64,000 bases of DNA from Bradyrhizobium sp. MOS002 (GTDB lineage: Bacteria; Pseudomonadota; Alphaproteobacteria; Rhizobiales; Xanthobacteraceae): positions 62,001 through 126,000 of the forward strand of contig NZ_PYFX01000008.1 in assembly GCF_003020115.1 (NCBI RefSeq). Direction: 5' to 3'. The position numbers and the translations under genes were made by a program. Shown here one piece after another: positions 46,680-55,670 of the stretch; the first letter of the stretch is position 1, and every line of letters starts with the position of its first letter. The notes under the pieces were generated by a model that searched no databases, had not been told where the DNA came from, and saw nothing but the letters and a program-made list of their open reading frames with translations.

Positions 46680-48932
46680 CTAGCCTTCCGGAGTGCAGCT
46701 TAAACCTGCAAGGGCGATTTCCCCGCTCCAATGTATCTTCCCTTCGGCCAGCTGCTCAATCCCACGGACGGTAGGTTCATCGAGTGCGGCCGTAGCGGGA
46801 AAGTAACTTCCCCGCTGGCCTTGCGCGGAATCTTGCCATGCTCTTGTGCGCGATGAATAAGCGATCACCGCGGCGACCGTATGCACTTCCTGATGCATCC
46901 GTTTCATTAGGTAGGCGTATTCGCTCGCACTCGGCAGCATTTTGGCCAAGGCATGGCAGAAACCATCCCGATCGCCGGATGAGGCCGCTCTGAGCACAAT
47001 TCGCAGAAAACGCTCAGATGACTCGTTCAAGGTGTCGAGGTTCGAGTACGAATATGGAGAATCGAGACCAGTCCGCGCGCGGATAATGCTCGTCGTGAAA
47101 GGATCAGATACAATTATTGTGCTGAGCGGCAGCTTCTTCATGTAATTTGCGAGTTCGATCTCGTCAGCGCTGTAATGAGTGATGGCCGAGATCGTGTTTG
47201 TCGGCTTGCCGTAGGAATGCGGAAACAAAATCGCTCTTGCGCTCAGTCGATCCGCCATCAACGTGAATGCCAGCAGCGCGACCAAGCTACCGGCTCTCCA
47301 TGCCGGCCGCGTCGCAGTAATGAGGGTAGCGATCCCGGCTAAGACGAGGCCGGCGGCGAGCGGAATATAGAAACGCGAAAAGGTGACAAGGGGCGGAAGC
47401 GTCATGACAGCCGCATATGTGAGACCAAGAAGGGCTGGCAGAGCCGCTGCCATCCGGTACGGCTCCCCGGCACGGATCCAAAGCCGCGGTAGCGCCGTGC
47501 TCAGCGCGAGCGCGAAGAATACACAGACGAACGGCATTGCCCGATAGGCAAAGGGAAATCCCGTGAGAATGAAGCACGTCAGGCCTGCCGCCAGCGCCCA
47601 ATACAGGGCAAACAGCGGCTCTTTCCAAAGTGCTCGGCCATCGGGCGACAGGATTGAATAAAGAAAAGCGGCAAAGACGAGCATAGCGAACAGTGCGCCC
47701 GTTGCCGCGCCCCACTCAATCACGGCGTTCTTTACGCCGAGTCCGAGCAGCAATTCCGCGCTCACGCTGCCGCCAAACAGCTTCATGATCTCGAAAAACG
47801 CATCATCAAGCGAGAGCGGATTGTTGGTGCCAAAGATCCAGATTCCTAGAGCCAACAGCGGAATTATGCCCGCCGCGAGTGTGCTAGCGCGCGCCGTCCA
47901 AGCCATTGTAGTGACCAGCCAGGGCCAGTCGCGCAACCGCCACGTTGCAGCAGCAGCCGCTGCGATAAGAATGTAGAGCACGCTCACTCGATGCAGCGGG
48001 ACCAGGCACCCAATCAGGACAAAGATGAAGAGAGCGAAAAGCCATATGGATTTTTCAGCGCTGGCTCGCGTCAAGGTGCCAACGATCCCTCCAAGAATCG
48101 GGACGCCGACCAGGAAGGCGACACTTGGAAGTGCATAAGGGTTTAAAGCTCGCCAAAACAGGAGCGCTCCGATGCTCAACAGCAAGATGGATCCGACGGC
48201 GGTCCACGATTTTTCGATCTTTGCTCCGAAATCGCCAAGCAGGACCAGGAGCATAATGGAGCCGAGCATGCACAGCGTGCCGTTCCCAAGCTCGAAACCG
48301 AGCAGCGTGCCGCTCAAAAGCGCGAATGCAAGCATCCTGTTTCCAGTGCGGTCGACCAGTTGCGAGGCTTGCCAGGCTACCAGCACTTTGAATGCCGCCG
48401 TCCATGGAGCAATCGCCCATGCTCCCGCTAACGGATCGTGGCCGAACGCGCTGATCAGAATGCCGGTGAGAATCGGCTTCACTTGTATGTATGATGCGCC
48501 ATCAATGTTGTTGAGCACATGGGACCGAGCGAGCTCGACCGCGATCTTCATGGAATGAATGTCGGCGAACAAGTCGGTGAAAGGGAAACTGGATAGCCAA
48601 AAGAATTCGTATAGATACGCAGGCGCAGCGACAAGCGCAGCCAATATCAGCGGAGCGCGCGGCAGCCGGAAACCTCTCAGGGTGGGGAGTCCAAGCAGAA
48701 TCCCTAAGGTCGAAAGCAATATGATCGAGCCAACTAGCGCTCCATAGATGTGATCGAGGACGTACCACCGTTCGGCGATCTCGAAAGTTCTCGCGATGAC
48801 GACTGCCCCGAGAAAGAACGCCGTCAGTAACACCATGATCGGCAGCCCCGGACGGCAACGCCACAAGAGCAGAATGCCCAACCCCAATGGGATTGCGTAG
48901 AAGAGCGGAACAACGAAATTTTCAATAAGCAC
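46680..48932 (-). CDS. large polytopic membrane protein, GT-C-like topology
   Basis: 750 residues with roughly 14-16 hydrophobic segments to residue about 590, then a soluble C-terminal domain (about 600-750; 'ISAITHYSADEIELANYMKKLPLSTIIVSDPFTTSIIRARTG' in outline). This resembles GT-C glycosyltransferases or oligosaccharide-acting membrane enzymes, where the C-terminal domain is periplasmic. The first external loop contains acidic residues 'FTDLFADIHS' as expected for GT-C. No family name is certain. Less GC-rich than its neighbours. Confidence 0.6.
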   Translation of the reverse strand: MLIENFVVPLFYAIPLGLGILLLWRCRPGLPIMVLLTAFFLGAVVIARTFEIAERWYVLDHIYGALVGSIILLSTLGILLGLPTLRGFRLPRAPLILAALVAAPAYLYEFFWLSSFPFTDLFADIHSMKIAVELARSHVLNNIDGASYIQVKPILTGILISAFGHDPLAGAWAIAPWTAAFKVLVAWQASQLVDRTGNRMLAFALLSGTLLGFELGNGTLCMLGSIMLLVLLGDFGAKIEKSWTAVGSILLLSIGALLFWRALNPYALPSVAFLVGVPILGGIVGTLTRASAEKSIWLFALFIFVLIGCLVPLHRVSVLYILIAAAAAATWRLRDWPWLVTTMAWTARASTLAAGIIPLLALGIWIFGTNNPLSLDDAFFEIMKLFGGSVSAELLLGLGVKNAVIEWGAATGALFAMLVFAAFLYSILSPDGRALWKEPLFALYWALAAGLTCFILTGFPFAYRAMPFVCVFFALALSTALPRLWIRAGEPYRMAAALPALLGLTYAAVMTLPPLVTFSRFYIPLAAGLVLAGIATLITATRPAWRAGSLVALLAFTLMADRLSARAILFPHSYGKPTNTISAITHYSADEIELANYMKKLPLSTIIVSDPFTTSIIRARTGLDSPYSYSNLDTLNESSERFLRIVLRAASSGDRDGFCHALAKMLPSASEYAYLMKRMHQEVHTVAAVIAYSSRTRAWQDSAQGQRGSYFPATAALDEPTVRGIEQLAEGKIHWSGEIALAGLSCTPEG

Positions 48933-49324
48933 TCAGGTAACCCCCTAACACGAGCACCTCTACCATCAATCTGCGGTTGTGCAATCCACCTGGATATTTT
49001 TTCCTGCAAAGGACGTACGCATTGAGCACAGACAGATGGCTTTGCCGCGGCGGCGCCTAAACGCCCTAGAGGGATTGGTTTTTCCCTGCGGGCGGGGGGC
49101 CTCGGGGACGAACAGCTGCGCACGTAGCTCGTCTTCGAGGCGCTCGGGCCCTGTGGTGTATCGGCCCGATGCGGGGAAGGTGTCTTTGGCGGGGTGTCCC
49201 TGAGCTTTTTTGCCTGAAGCCCGCGGCCCACGCGCGGCTTAACCTCATTTTAAGAAACCGTTGTACGGCGGTGCTACGTTGGCTACAACATGGTCTGTGT
49301 CAGCGTCAGTTGCGTCCGGAAGTC
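48933..49324. other. intergenic region, no gene supported
   Basis: About 390 bp of mixed composition. GC-rich frames on both strands lack start signals. Nothing recognised. Confidence 0.5.
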
Positions 49325-49531
49325 ATGATTACGTACAAGCAGTACCATATCGAACGATTTGAGCACGGGCCCAAGCGCTGGGTTGCTCGCATCACGCGGA
49401 CGGACGGCCAGAACATCCGCACGATTCTGCCAGCGACCGAGCTCCCCTACCTCGAGACGAAGCCGACAACGTCCGCAGAGGAAGCCGAGGCGCTTGCCAA
49501 GGAAGGCATCGACTTCGGCGGCGTGGTGTAG
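49325..49531 (+). CDS. small protein of unknown function (68 aa)
   Basis: MITYKQYHIERFEHGPKRWVARITRTDGQ..., ATG 49325. The pattern of strands 'WVARITRTDGQNIRT' then a C-terminal helix 'SAEEAEALAKEGIDFGGVV' is a compact beta-beta-alpha fold. Similar short proteins occur in Bradyrhizobium; function unknown. Confidence 0.62.
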   Translation: MITYKQYHIERFEHGPKRWVARITRTDGQNIRTILPATELPYLETKPTTSAEEAEALAKEGIDFGGVV

Positions 49532-49614
49532 TCCGCCGTCGCGACCTCCTGACTTTCATTCGCGAACTCGCCGGCGGCTTCATCCGCCTCCGCAGCAGGC
49601 TCTTTACCCGAAAA

Positions 49615-49797
49615 CTATTGTGGCTCGGTTGGCTTATCTCGCTCATGGCTCTCGGCCTCGGCGGCCGCGCACGCGTCCATGCCATGACATTTGCTTAGAT
49701 AGTATCGAGCGCCTGCGAAGATCGAGCAAACGATCACCACGGAAGCCAGCAGGAAGATCATCCACCGTCGATTCAACATTCCCATGACCTTCTGCAC
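49615..49797 (-). CDS. small single-pass membrane protein
   Basis: About 60 residues. One transmembrane helix 'WMIFLLASVVIVCSIFAGARYYL', then a charged tail with 'CHGMDACAAAEAESHERDK'. Three possible starts: GTG 49797, ATG 49785, ATG 49779; the last has AAGG at the best spacing. Function unknown. Confidence 0.5.
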   Translation of the reverse strand: MQKVMGMLNRRWMIFLLASVVIVCSIFAGARYYLSKCHGMDACAAAEAESHERDKPTEPQ

Positions 49798-49864
49798 CTA
49801 CATCCGACGCGGCCCGTCGCCTGACCGACCCAGCCAGGCGAGGCGAAAGGTCGATTAGCTCGAA

Positions 49865-50056
49865 TCAGACCTTGCGCTTCGGATTCAGTCTAGCCTCACG
49901 CTCCAGCCGCTCGGACTTCAGGCGTTTGAGGTTTTCCTGAAACTCCGGCGTGGCTTGACTGTCCGCGATTGTCTGTCTCGATCCTATCGGATTGAGGGTC
50001 CTTCGATCGGCCTCGTCCGCGACTTGTTGCGCGGCCGAACGTTTAGGTTTGATCAT
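49865..50056 (-). CDS. small basic protein of unknown function (63 aa)
   Basis: MIKPKRSAAQQVADEADRRT..., ending in a charged helix 'EFQENLKRLKSERLEREARLNPKRK'. ATG 50056 lies 48 bp after the stop of the RHH-like gene, so the two may form one unit. Function unknown. Confidence 0.55.
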   Translation of the reverse strand: MIKPKRSAAQQVADEADRRTLNPIGSRQTIADSQATPEFQENLKRLKSERLEREARLNPKRKV

Positions 50057-50103
50057 TTGCTGTTGCCTTCAGGCCGGGATTGACCAAGCGGGCGCCGGTC
50101 AGT

Positions 50104-50487
50104 TCATTTTCGATTTGGCCGGTCGCGTCGAACGTTTTGAAATTCCTCAGGCCCCTTGACGAGCCGCCGCTTGCGGCTGGCCTGGTCATCCGGGCTCGCT
50201 TTGTTGTCTTTGAGCTTGTCGATCGCGTTACCCGCCATTTCCCGAGCCCGCTCGGACGAGGCCTTGGCGGCAGAGGTGACCGCGAGGGCGGGGGCGGCTT
50301 TGCCCAAGCCAATATCGACCAGCCGACGGATGGATTCAGAGCGAGCCGGAGTGTCTTCCTGCCACGACGCCCATGCGTCGATCTGAGCGACCGTCGCCTC
50401 CGGCCAGCGCGAGCCGATCTGGACGCCCTGACCAGTAGCGGGGCGACCGCGATGTTTCTGAGGACGAATCTTTTTTGCTGGTTTCAT
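50104..50487 (-). CDS. ribbon-helix-helix-like protein
   Basis: 127 residues from ATG 50487 (MKPAKKIRPQKHRGRPATGQG). 'VQIGSRWPEATVAQIDAWASWQEDTPARSESIRRLVDIGLG' (about 20-62) is a strand-helix-helix typical of MetJ/Arc-type DNA-binding proteins; the rest is a basic, disordered tail. Likely a DNA-binding regulator. The frame runs to 50583 without support. Confidence 0.65.
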   Translation of the reverse strand: MKPAKKIRPQKHRGRPATGQGVQIGSRWPEATVAQIDAWASWQEDTPARSESIRRLVDIGLGKAAPALAVTSAAKASSERAREMAGNAIDKLKDNKASPDDQASRKRRLVKGPEEFQNVRRDRPNRK

Positions 50488-50860
50488 TTTATTTGGTACC
50501 AAAAAATCAGGCCGAGGGGAAGCGCGAACTTCCGAGAACTGTGACTGTTTAGTGCATTGGACTGCACCCGTGGAACGAGACACGGTAATTCGTCAACCTC
50601 CTCGCGTTCCGAGATGACGTTGTGTCTCCATTTGTGCAGGCAGAAGACGGCCGGAACTCGAACGGCGTTGGGCTCGTGCTCCTCCTCCTTCAGTTCGCAC
50701 CGCTCCAAGAGGATGCGTTTTGCCGCCGACGCGATCGCCTCATTCTTAAGTTGAGCCCTTGGGCAGGGGAACCTTGATCCATCTCAAGCCGCGCGAGGAC
50801 GTATTGTGTCGTTGAGACAGTGTTTATGTCGTTTGATCTGGGTGGGCATGAGAGAGCAAG
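50488..50860. other. intergenic region with a possible gene relic
   Basis: On the minus strand, 50560-50755 reads AQLKNEAIASAAKRILLERCELKEEEHEP..., coding-like, but it has no start codon with a ribosome binding site and runs into frame-broken sequence. Probably a decayed gene; nothing else is seen. Confidence 0.35.
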
Positions 50861-53800
50861 ATGCGCAAGGATTGTCGCCGCTCAGCCGTTTTCGCTGTTC
50901 TTAGCGCCGGGCTGCAATGTTTCACTGCCGACATTTCCTTCGCGCAAAACGCGCGCGACTTTATGAATGTGTTCGGGGCGATCATGCAGTCGGCTATGGT
51001 TCAGGCGACCCAAGCAGAATGGAGAAAGCTTCCGCCCGAGAGCGTGGCATGCGTCGATGAAACGCTAAGACAGCGTGGAATGAACGTTCAGGCATTGATA
51101 AGCAGCGGTATTGCTCCGTCAGACGGCAGAATATCTGATGTGGTGACGAACTGCCGGTCGCAGAGGCACTTGCAGCAGCTTGCAAATACCGGGGTTCAGG
51201 CTTCGGAAGATCGTGCCAATACAAATTATGTGACACCACCTAACGCACAGTCGACAAGAGATCCATCTAAATACAAGGTCGAAAAGACACCTCTAGCCAG
51301 CGTGGTGTTCGATTCCCCGAACTACAGAGAATATCTATGCAAACCTAGTGATCAGTTTCCGGGTTTCACCCGCTGCGAAAAACAGCGTACAGAGCGCGTG
51401 GCGCGAGGAGCTTATCTCTCTTCATCTAGTATGCTGCACGCGGAGAACGGACGCGCATTCTATCTGAATCGCTATCTGGAGCCCGCCTTCTTTGATCCGG
51501 GAGAGGCAAACGCCGACATCGACCGATTGTCACGGGCGTTTGAAGAGCAGCCGCGCTCCATTGCGATGCCCCAGCGCGTCGAGGGAACGTCGGGCACAAT
51601 TGCGTATTGGGGCGATGTTGTTCTCGAGCCCCTGAACGCGACTGCATCCTCGAGCTTAGCGTCGGGAAATAGCCCCGGTGGGATGCTCGTCGACTTTCTC
51701 GGCAGTTTTCGAGAGTCTGTCCGCAAGGATCTTCCCGTGTATAGGGTAGCAGGCGGTCCCGGCTTCGTGTGGGCGGAGAGCCATGACGCTAACGGCCGCG
51801 GGCGACTGCGCTTCTTTGCAATAGACGCTTCCGCTCTTGCCGGGCCTGCCGGCGGTGGTCGCGAAGCCAAGGCATATGTGTCGGCTCCACCAACGCCCGA
51901 CCCGTGGAAGGAGTGCCAATCATCGGATACTGACATCAGGCTTGCCGGCTGCACGAAAGTCATCGAAGGCAAAGGACCGGACCGTGTTCGCCTTGCCGAC
52001 GCGTTTGATGGTCGCTGTTCCGCCTACAATCAAAAGGGTCAGTTTCAACCGGCTCTGGCCGATTGTAAGACGGCAATCGATCTGAACCCTAGATATTCGT
52101 ACGCGTACGCCAATCTTGGTGCCACCTATCTGGGCTTGAATGACCCGGCTAGCGCCATGTCGGCCCTAAATAAAGCAGTTGCGCTAAAGTCGAATTTTGT
52201 CTGGTCTCGGTTAAGCCGGGCGAAGGCCCTCGAGGCGTCCGGAGCCCCGAATGACGACGCTCTCCAAGAGTACCGGTACGCCCTGCTGATTGATCCATCA
52301 AACCCGGTCGCCAAGGATGGTCTTCTCAGGCTGATGGTCGGATCAACATCAAGCGAAGAGGCACCCTGTCTCGGAGATATCAACGAACAAGCACGGTATA
52401 TCGCTGTGAAAGCCACCGCTTCCAGTACACCGAGCGCCGATTCCGCAGCTTTGACAATTTCATCGACTGTTCAAGCGTATCGCGACAAAAAAGCCTCGCT
52501 GATTTCGAAGGTTGATCAGCTGTCTCGCGCGAAGGAGTCGGCAGATAAGCAACAAGCAGTCCTCTCTGGCGATGGAGAGGATCGGAGGAAAGTCTTGGCT
52601 GAGGTGCAGCGACTCAATGAGGCTGAGAGGGACGCGCAGAACAAACTGAATGCTGTTTCAGAAAAGCTCGTTGAACGTGAAGCCCAGCTCAAGGCATTGG
52701 AAAGGACGTCGAAAGAAAGAGGACGGCTTAAGGAGGTCCGCCAGGAGCTCGCGAAACTGCAGTCTTCTCATGCTGCTACCGAACGGGAGTTACATCAGAA
52801 GACTGTGGAGCGGGATCAGGCTTGGTCGAAGGCAAGGGACAAGGGAGAGGAGATCGCGAAAGCTGTGCTGGAATCAGAGAAGCTGGCCGCGGCGAAGGAG
52901 AATGCTGAAAGTTGCGTGCGCCAAATAAATGCCAGCATGGATGCGCTGGAACAGAAAGCGGGTACAATTCGACAGCTGAAGGAAGCACAAATTGCCAAAA
53001 TTACGTGGAGCAATGCCGAAGCCCTACTGAGTGATCTGGCTGAATTTGCGCAGAAGAATTCGAACTTAGTGCCTCTCGAAGCTGGGCCGCTCGTGGCGGC
53101 GTTGAAGGGAGCGATCACTTCAAAAGACATTGGTCGAACTGCGGATTCGTTTTCGACATTGCTGCGGCGTCTCGACGAGATTCCGGAGTTTAAGGATTTT
53201 CGCAATTCTCGTGAGGAAGCGCGCAAGCAAGCGACAGCTGCTGAATTGGAGCAGCTTACCGATACTGCGCGAACGTTGTCGGAGTTCATTGAGAGCTTTG
53301 TGCGGCGGAATATTACCTCTGACAGCGCACCTGATCTTGTCAAACTGAGGAACGGTTTGTCAGAATTGCTCGTTACGCCAGAAGCAGAGGCGTTGAAGGA
53401 TAATATCTCGAAATCTGAGAACGAGCTGGAGCGGCTGCACCTGCAGGCGGATTACCACGAGTTCCGAGCAAAGCATCCGATCCGAAGCAGGAAATCACTG
53501 CCAGAGACGACGGAGCACAACCGAGTACTTGTAGACGGGCCACTCGATGAAACTTTGCTGCTGGTGAATGAAACCGGCCGGGCAGGGGTGGTCCGCAACA
53601 TCCGCGGCGATCTTGTATTTGACTCGGGTAAGGCATCGCTCTGCTTTCTGCACGAGAACAGCTTGGACGCGTTCGCGATGTCTGAACTCAAGCAGAGAAT
53701 TACGGACAAGGGCGCTCGGAGTATTGAAGTATCCACCTCCACATGCGGCGCTGCTAGCTTAACGAATTACGACATCCTTGTGGTGAATAGGGGATTGCTT

Positions 53801-54841
53801 GCCACTTTGGCGGCGGACGCTGAAATCGCTTTGCTCAATGCTGTCGATAGGGGCGAATTGACGCTTTTGAGCACCGTTAGCGGAAGGGACCTGCAGGCCG
53901 CTCGAAACGACGACAGCATCCGCAGTCTTCAGCTGGAAAAGGACATCCTGAAAAAGCCGATCGAAGGGTTTGGTCTTGTATCGATTGCGAATGGAACGTC
54001 TGTTGTCTGTCAAACAGTTAGCGACCGCGAGAGGGCCCATGAGGAGCTATTGGCGCGCGCATCAGACCGGGTTCAGCTGGAAATTGGCTCTCCGAAGGTA
54101 ATTTCGATGTCTGTAGAGAGCGCATTCGTGGCGGCGAAAAGGGGGCAGTGCGGCGCAATTTACGGCGCATCCAAGGATCTGAAAGAACTGGTGCTAAGCT
54201 CGCAACGAGACAAGATCAAGTACCACGTCATGCCTATTTGGTTTTCAACTGCCGATGTGGAGGCTGCACAGAAAGAGGTGGCTGAGGTAGAAGCCAGAAG
54301 GTTGCGGGCAGAAAGAGAGTTGGAGCAGAAGAGAAACGACGATCAGTATCGTCGGGATCAGGAAAGCAAACAAACCGAGGCCGAGAAGCGACAACGACAA
54401 GAAGTTCTCAGAAGAGATAACGGAGTGCTCGCCCGCGGGTTACAGGAAATGATCACGGAAGAGGTGAAGAAGTTCGCAGCAGCGCCAAACGAATCCGAAG
54501 ACAAAACGTACGTGAGGCAGAGGTGGCCCATGTTGGCGAATTGGTATCGCGACAAGATTCGAGGAGCCTGGGAGCTCGAAAATGTTGCAAGTGACTTGCG
54601 GGACTACGGTAGCGTGAAATGGAAGAATCGTGTCCTTGAAGCCGGGTTTGTCGAAGTTACCTTCAGGCTCAAACACAGGGAGCTCGGCGAGCATCAGCAG
54701 AAATGCTTTCTCGTAGGGTACGTGGCGGACCGCGAATTTGCTGTACCTAGAGACCCGATCTCCGTGCCATGCGAAGATGCCACTGCCGCCAGCAGGTATA
54801 AAGTGGCGCACGAATTTTCGAGCAAATGGATTGCGAATTAG
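50861..54841 (+). CDS. large exported TPR/coiled-coil protein of unknown function (1326 aa)
   Basis: Signal peptide residues 1-28 (MRKDCRRSAVFAVLSAG...ISFAQ). Cys-containing N-terminal domain (30-345); TPR-like repeats (about 375-480: 'AYNQKGQFQPALADCKTAIDLNP', 'AYANLGATYLGLNDPASAMSALNKAV'); a long coiled coil (about 540-710, 'KVLAEVQRLNEAERDAQNKL'); a helical region (to 880); an alpha/beta domain (about 895-1150) resembling a periplasmic-binding fold ('YDILVVNRGLLATLAADAEIALLNAV'); a second coiled coil (1160-1220); and a C-terminal domain of about 110 residues. GC and codon use (many AGA, TTA, ATA) differ from its neighbours, which suggests transfer. No family recognised for the whole. Confidence 0.75.
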   Translation: MRKDCRRSAVFAVLSAGLQCFTADISFAQNARDFMNVFGAIMQSAMVQATQAEWRKLPPESVACVDETLRQRGMNVQALISSGIAPSDGRISDVVTNCRSQRHLQQLANTGVQASEDRANTNYVTPPNAQSTRDPSKYKVEKTPLASVVFDSPNYREYLCKPSDQFPGFTRCEKQRTERVARGAYLSSSSMLHAENGRAFYLNRYLEPAFFDPGEANADIDRLSRAFEEQPRSIAMPQRVEGTSGTIAYWGDVVLEPLNATASSSLASGNSPGGMLVDFLGSFRESVRKDLPVYRVAGGPGFVWAESHDANGRGRLRFFAIDASALAGPAGGGREAKAYVSAPPTPDPWKECQSSDTDIRLAGCTKVIEGKGPDRVRLADAFDGRCSAYNQKGQFQPALADCKTAIDLNPRYSYAYANLGATYLGLNDPASAMSALNKAVALKSNFVWSRLSRAKALEASGAPNDDALQEYRYALLIDPSNPVAKDGLLRLMVGSTSSEEAPCLGDINEQARYIAVKATASSTPSADSAALTISSTVQAYRDKKASLISKVDQLSRAKESADKQQAVLSGDGEDRRKVLAEVQRLNEAERDAQNKLNAVSEKLVEREAQLKALERTSKERGRLKEVRQELAKLQSSHAATERELHQKTVERDQAWSKARDKGEEIAKAVLESEKLAAAKENAESCVRQINASMDALEQKAGTIRQLKEAQIAKITWSNAEALLSDLAEFAQKNSNLVPLEAGPLVAALKGAITSKDIGRTADSFSTLLRRLDEIPEFKDFRNSREEARKQATAAELEQLTDTARTLSEFIESFVRRNITSDSAPDLVKLRNGLSELLVTPEAEALKDNISKSENELERLHLQADYHEFRAKHPIRSRKSLPETTEHNRVLVDGPLDETLLLVNETGRAGVVRNIRGDLVFDSGKASLCFLHENSLDAFAMSELKQRITDKGARSIEVSTSTCGAASLTNYDILVVNRGLLATLAADAEIALLNAVDRGELTLLSTVSGRDLQAARNDDSIRSLQLEKDILKKPIEGFGLVSIANGTSVVCQTVSDRERAHEELLARASDRVQLEIGSPKVISMSVESAFVAAKRGQCGAIYGASKDLKELVLSSQRDKIKYHVMPIWFSTADVEAAQKEVAEVEARRLRAERELEQKRNDDQYRRDQESKQTEAEKRQRQEVLRRDNGVLARGLQEMITEEVKKFAAAPNESEDKTYVRQRWPMLANWYRDKIRGAWELENVASDLRDYGSVKWKNRVLEAGFVEVTFRLKHRELGEHQQKCFLVGYVADREFAVPRDPISVPCEDATAASRYKVAHEFSSKWIAN

Positions 54842-55278
54842 CCAATAGCGCGATTTCGATGAGCTTCAGCACCGCCGCTCTAGCCCTCTCTCGCGCGGAT
54901 ATTGCTTGCGGAGGAATGGCGAGTTAGTTGCTTGGTGCACCGGTAGACATCGATCGGCTTATTTTAGCCAGTGTCGGAGAAGAAGGTCGCGGAAGCCCTT
55001 CAACGTTGAGCGCGCGAAGCCGAGGGCTTGGGCATGACCGCATGATGCCAGACGGGCTGCTCAACATGGGCGCGCTTGTCACGGTTTTGGCAGGGAACTT
55101 TTGATTTAGATCCCCTTGGGAGTCTGCTCTAATCGATTTTGAGCATGACCAATGAAAGAGGTCCCAGAAGAGATCTAGTACGCTGTTCAGACCGCACTCA
55201 ACCGCACCTGCGGGCTTGACCCGCATTGGGGTGCTCAGCTGAAAATATCGATAAATACTTGAATTAATTGCTTAATGC
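54842..55278. other. intergenic region between the large gene and tRNA-Lys
   Basis: About 440 bp of irregular composition with no supported ORF. It may hold remains of mobile DNA next to the tRNA, but no integrase, terminal repeat or duplicated tRNA end was identified. Confidence 0.45.
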
Positions 55279-55354
55279 TGGTGAGCGCGCTGGGGCTCGA
55301 ACCCAGGACCCCGTGATTAAAAGTCACGTGCTCTACCGGCTGAGCTACGCGCTC
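55279..55354 (-). tRNA. tRNA-Lys (UUU)
   Basis: 76 nt on the minus strand. Acceptor GAGCGCG / CGCGCTC, D-arm GCTC...GAGC, anticodon stem CGTGA / TCACG with loop CTTTTAA (anticodon TTT), T-arm CTGGG-TTCGAGC-CCCAG, discriminator A and encoded CCA. All arms pair fully. Confidence 0.96.
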
Positions 55355-55670
55355 CCATGGCCGCTGATGGCTTCAAAGAGATCGCCATCGTCTTCGGTCA
55401 TTTGGAAAAGCATGTCTTGCCGCCACATCGACGCAAGCGTTGCGGAAAAACCAGCTGTTTCCGGATCATGCTTTCGGCCCGCGCTGTGTAGGGGGATGGG
55501 GCGCGGAGGTCAATAGCTCGGGTGGTTGCCGAAGTTGAAGGCAACAGCGGGAATTCGCGCGCCGTTTCCAATGCTTGAGCCGGGATTTTCAACCGGTATG
55601 GCGGGGCGTCATCCACGCCGAAGAACCCGCGACGTCCGCCCACGGGCCGGATGTCGCGTTCGCAGCCCCG
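55355..55670. other. intergenic region, no gene seen
   Basis: About 315 bp between tRNA-Lys and the 3' end of the ndvB-type gene. A stem GCGACGTCCG / CGGATGTCGC (55627-55656) may terminate ndvB transcription on the minus strand. The tRNA promoter should lie at the low end. Confidence 0.5.

Noticed and set aside
54924..55226. 100-codon minus-strand frame near tRNA-Lys, considered as a transposase remnant
   Set aside because: No transposase motif or terminal inverted repeats could be recognised.
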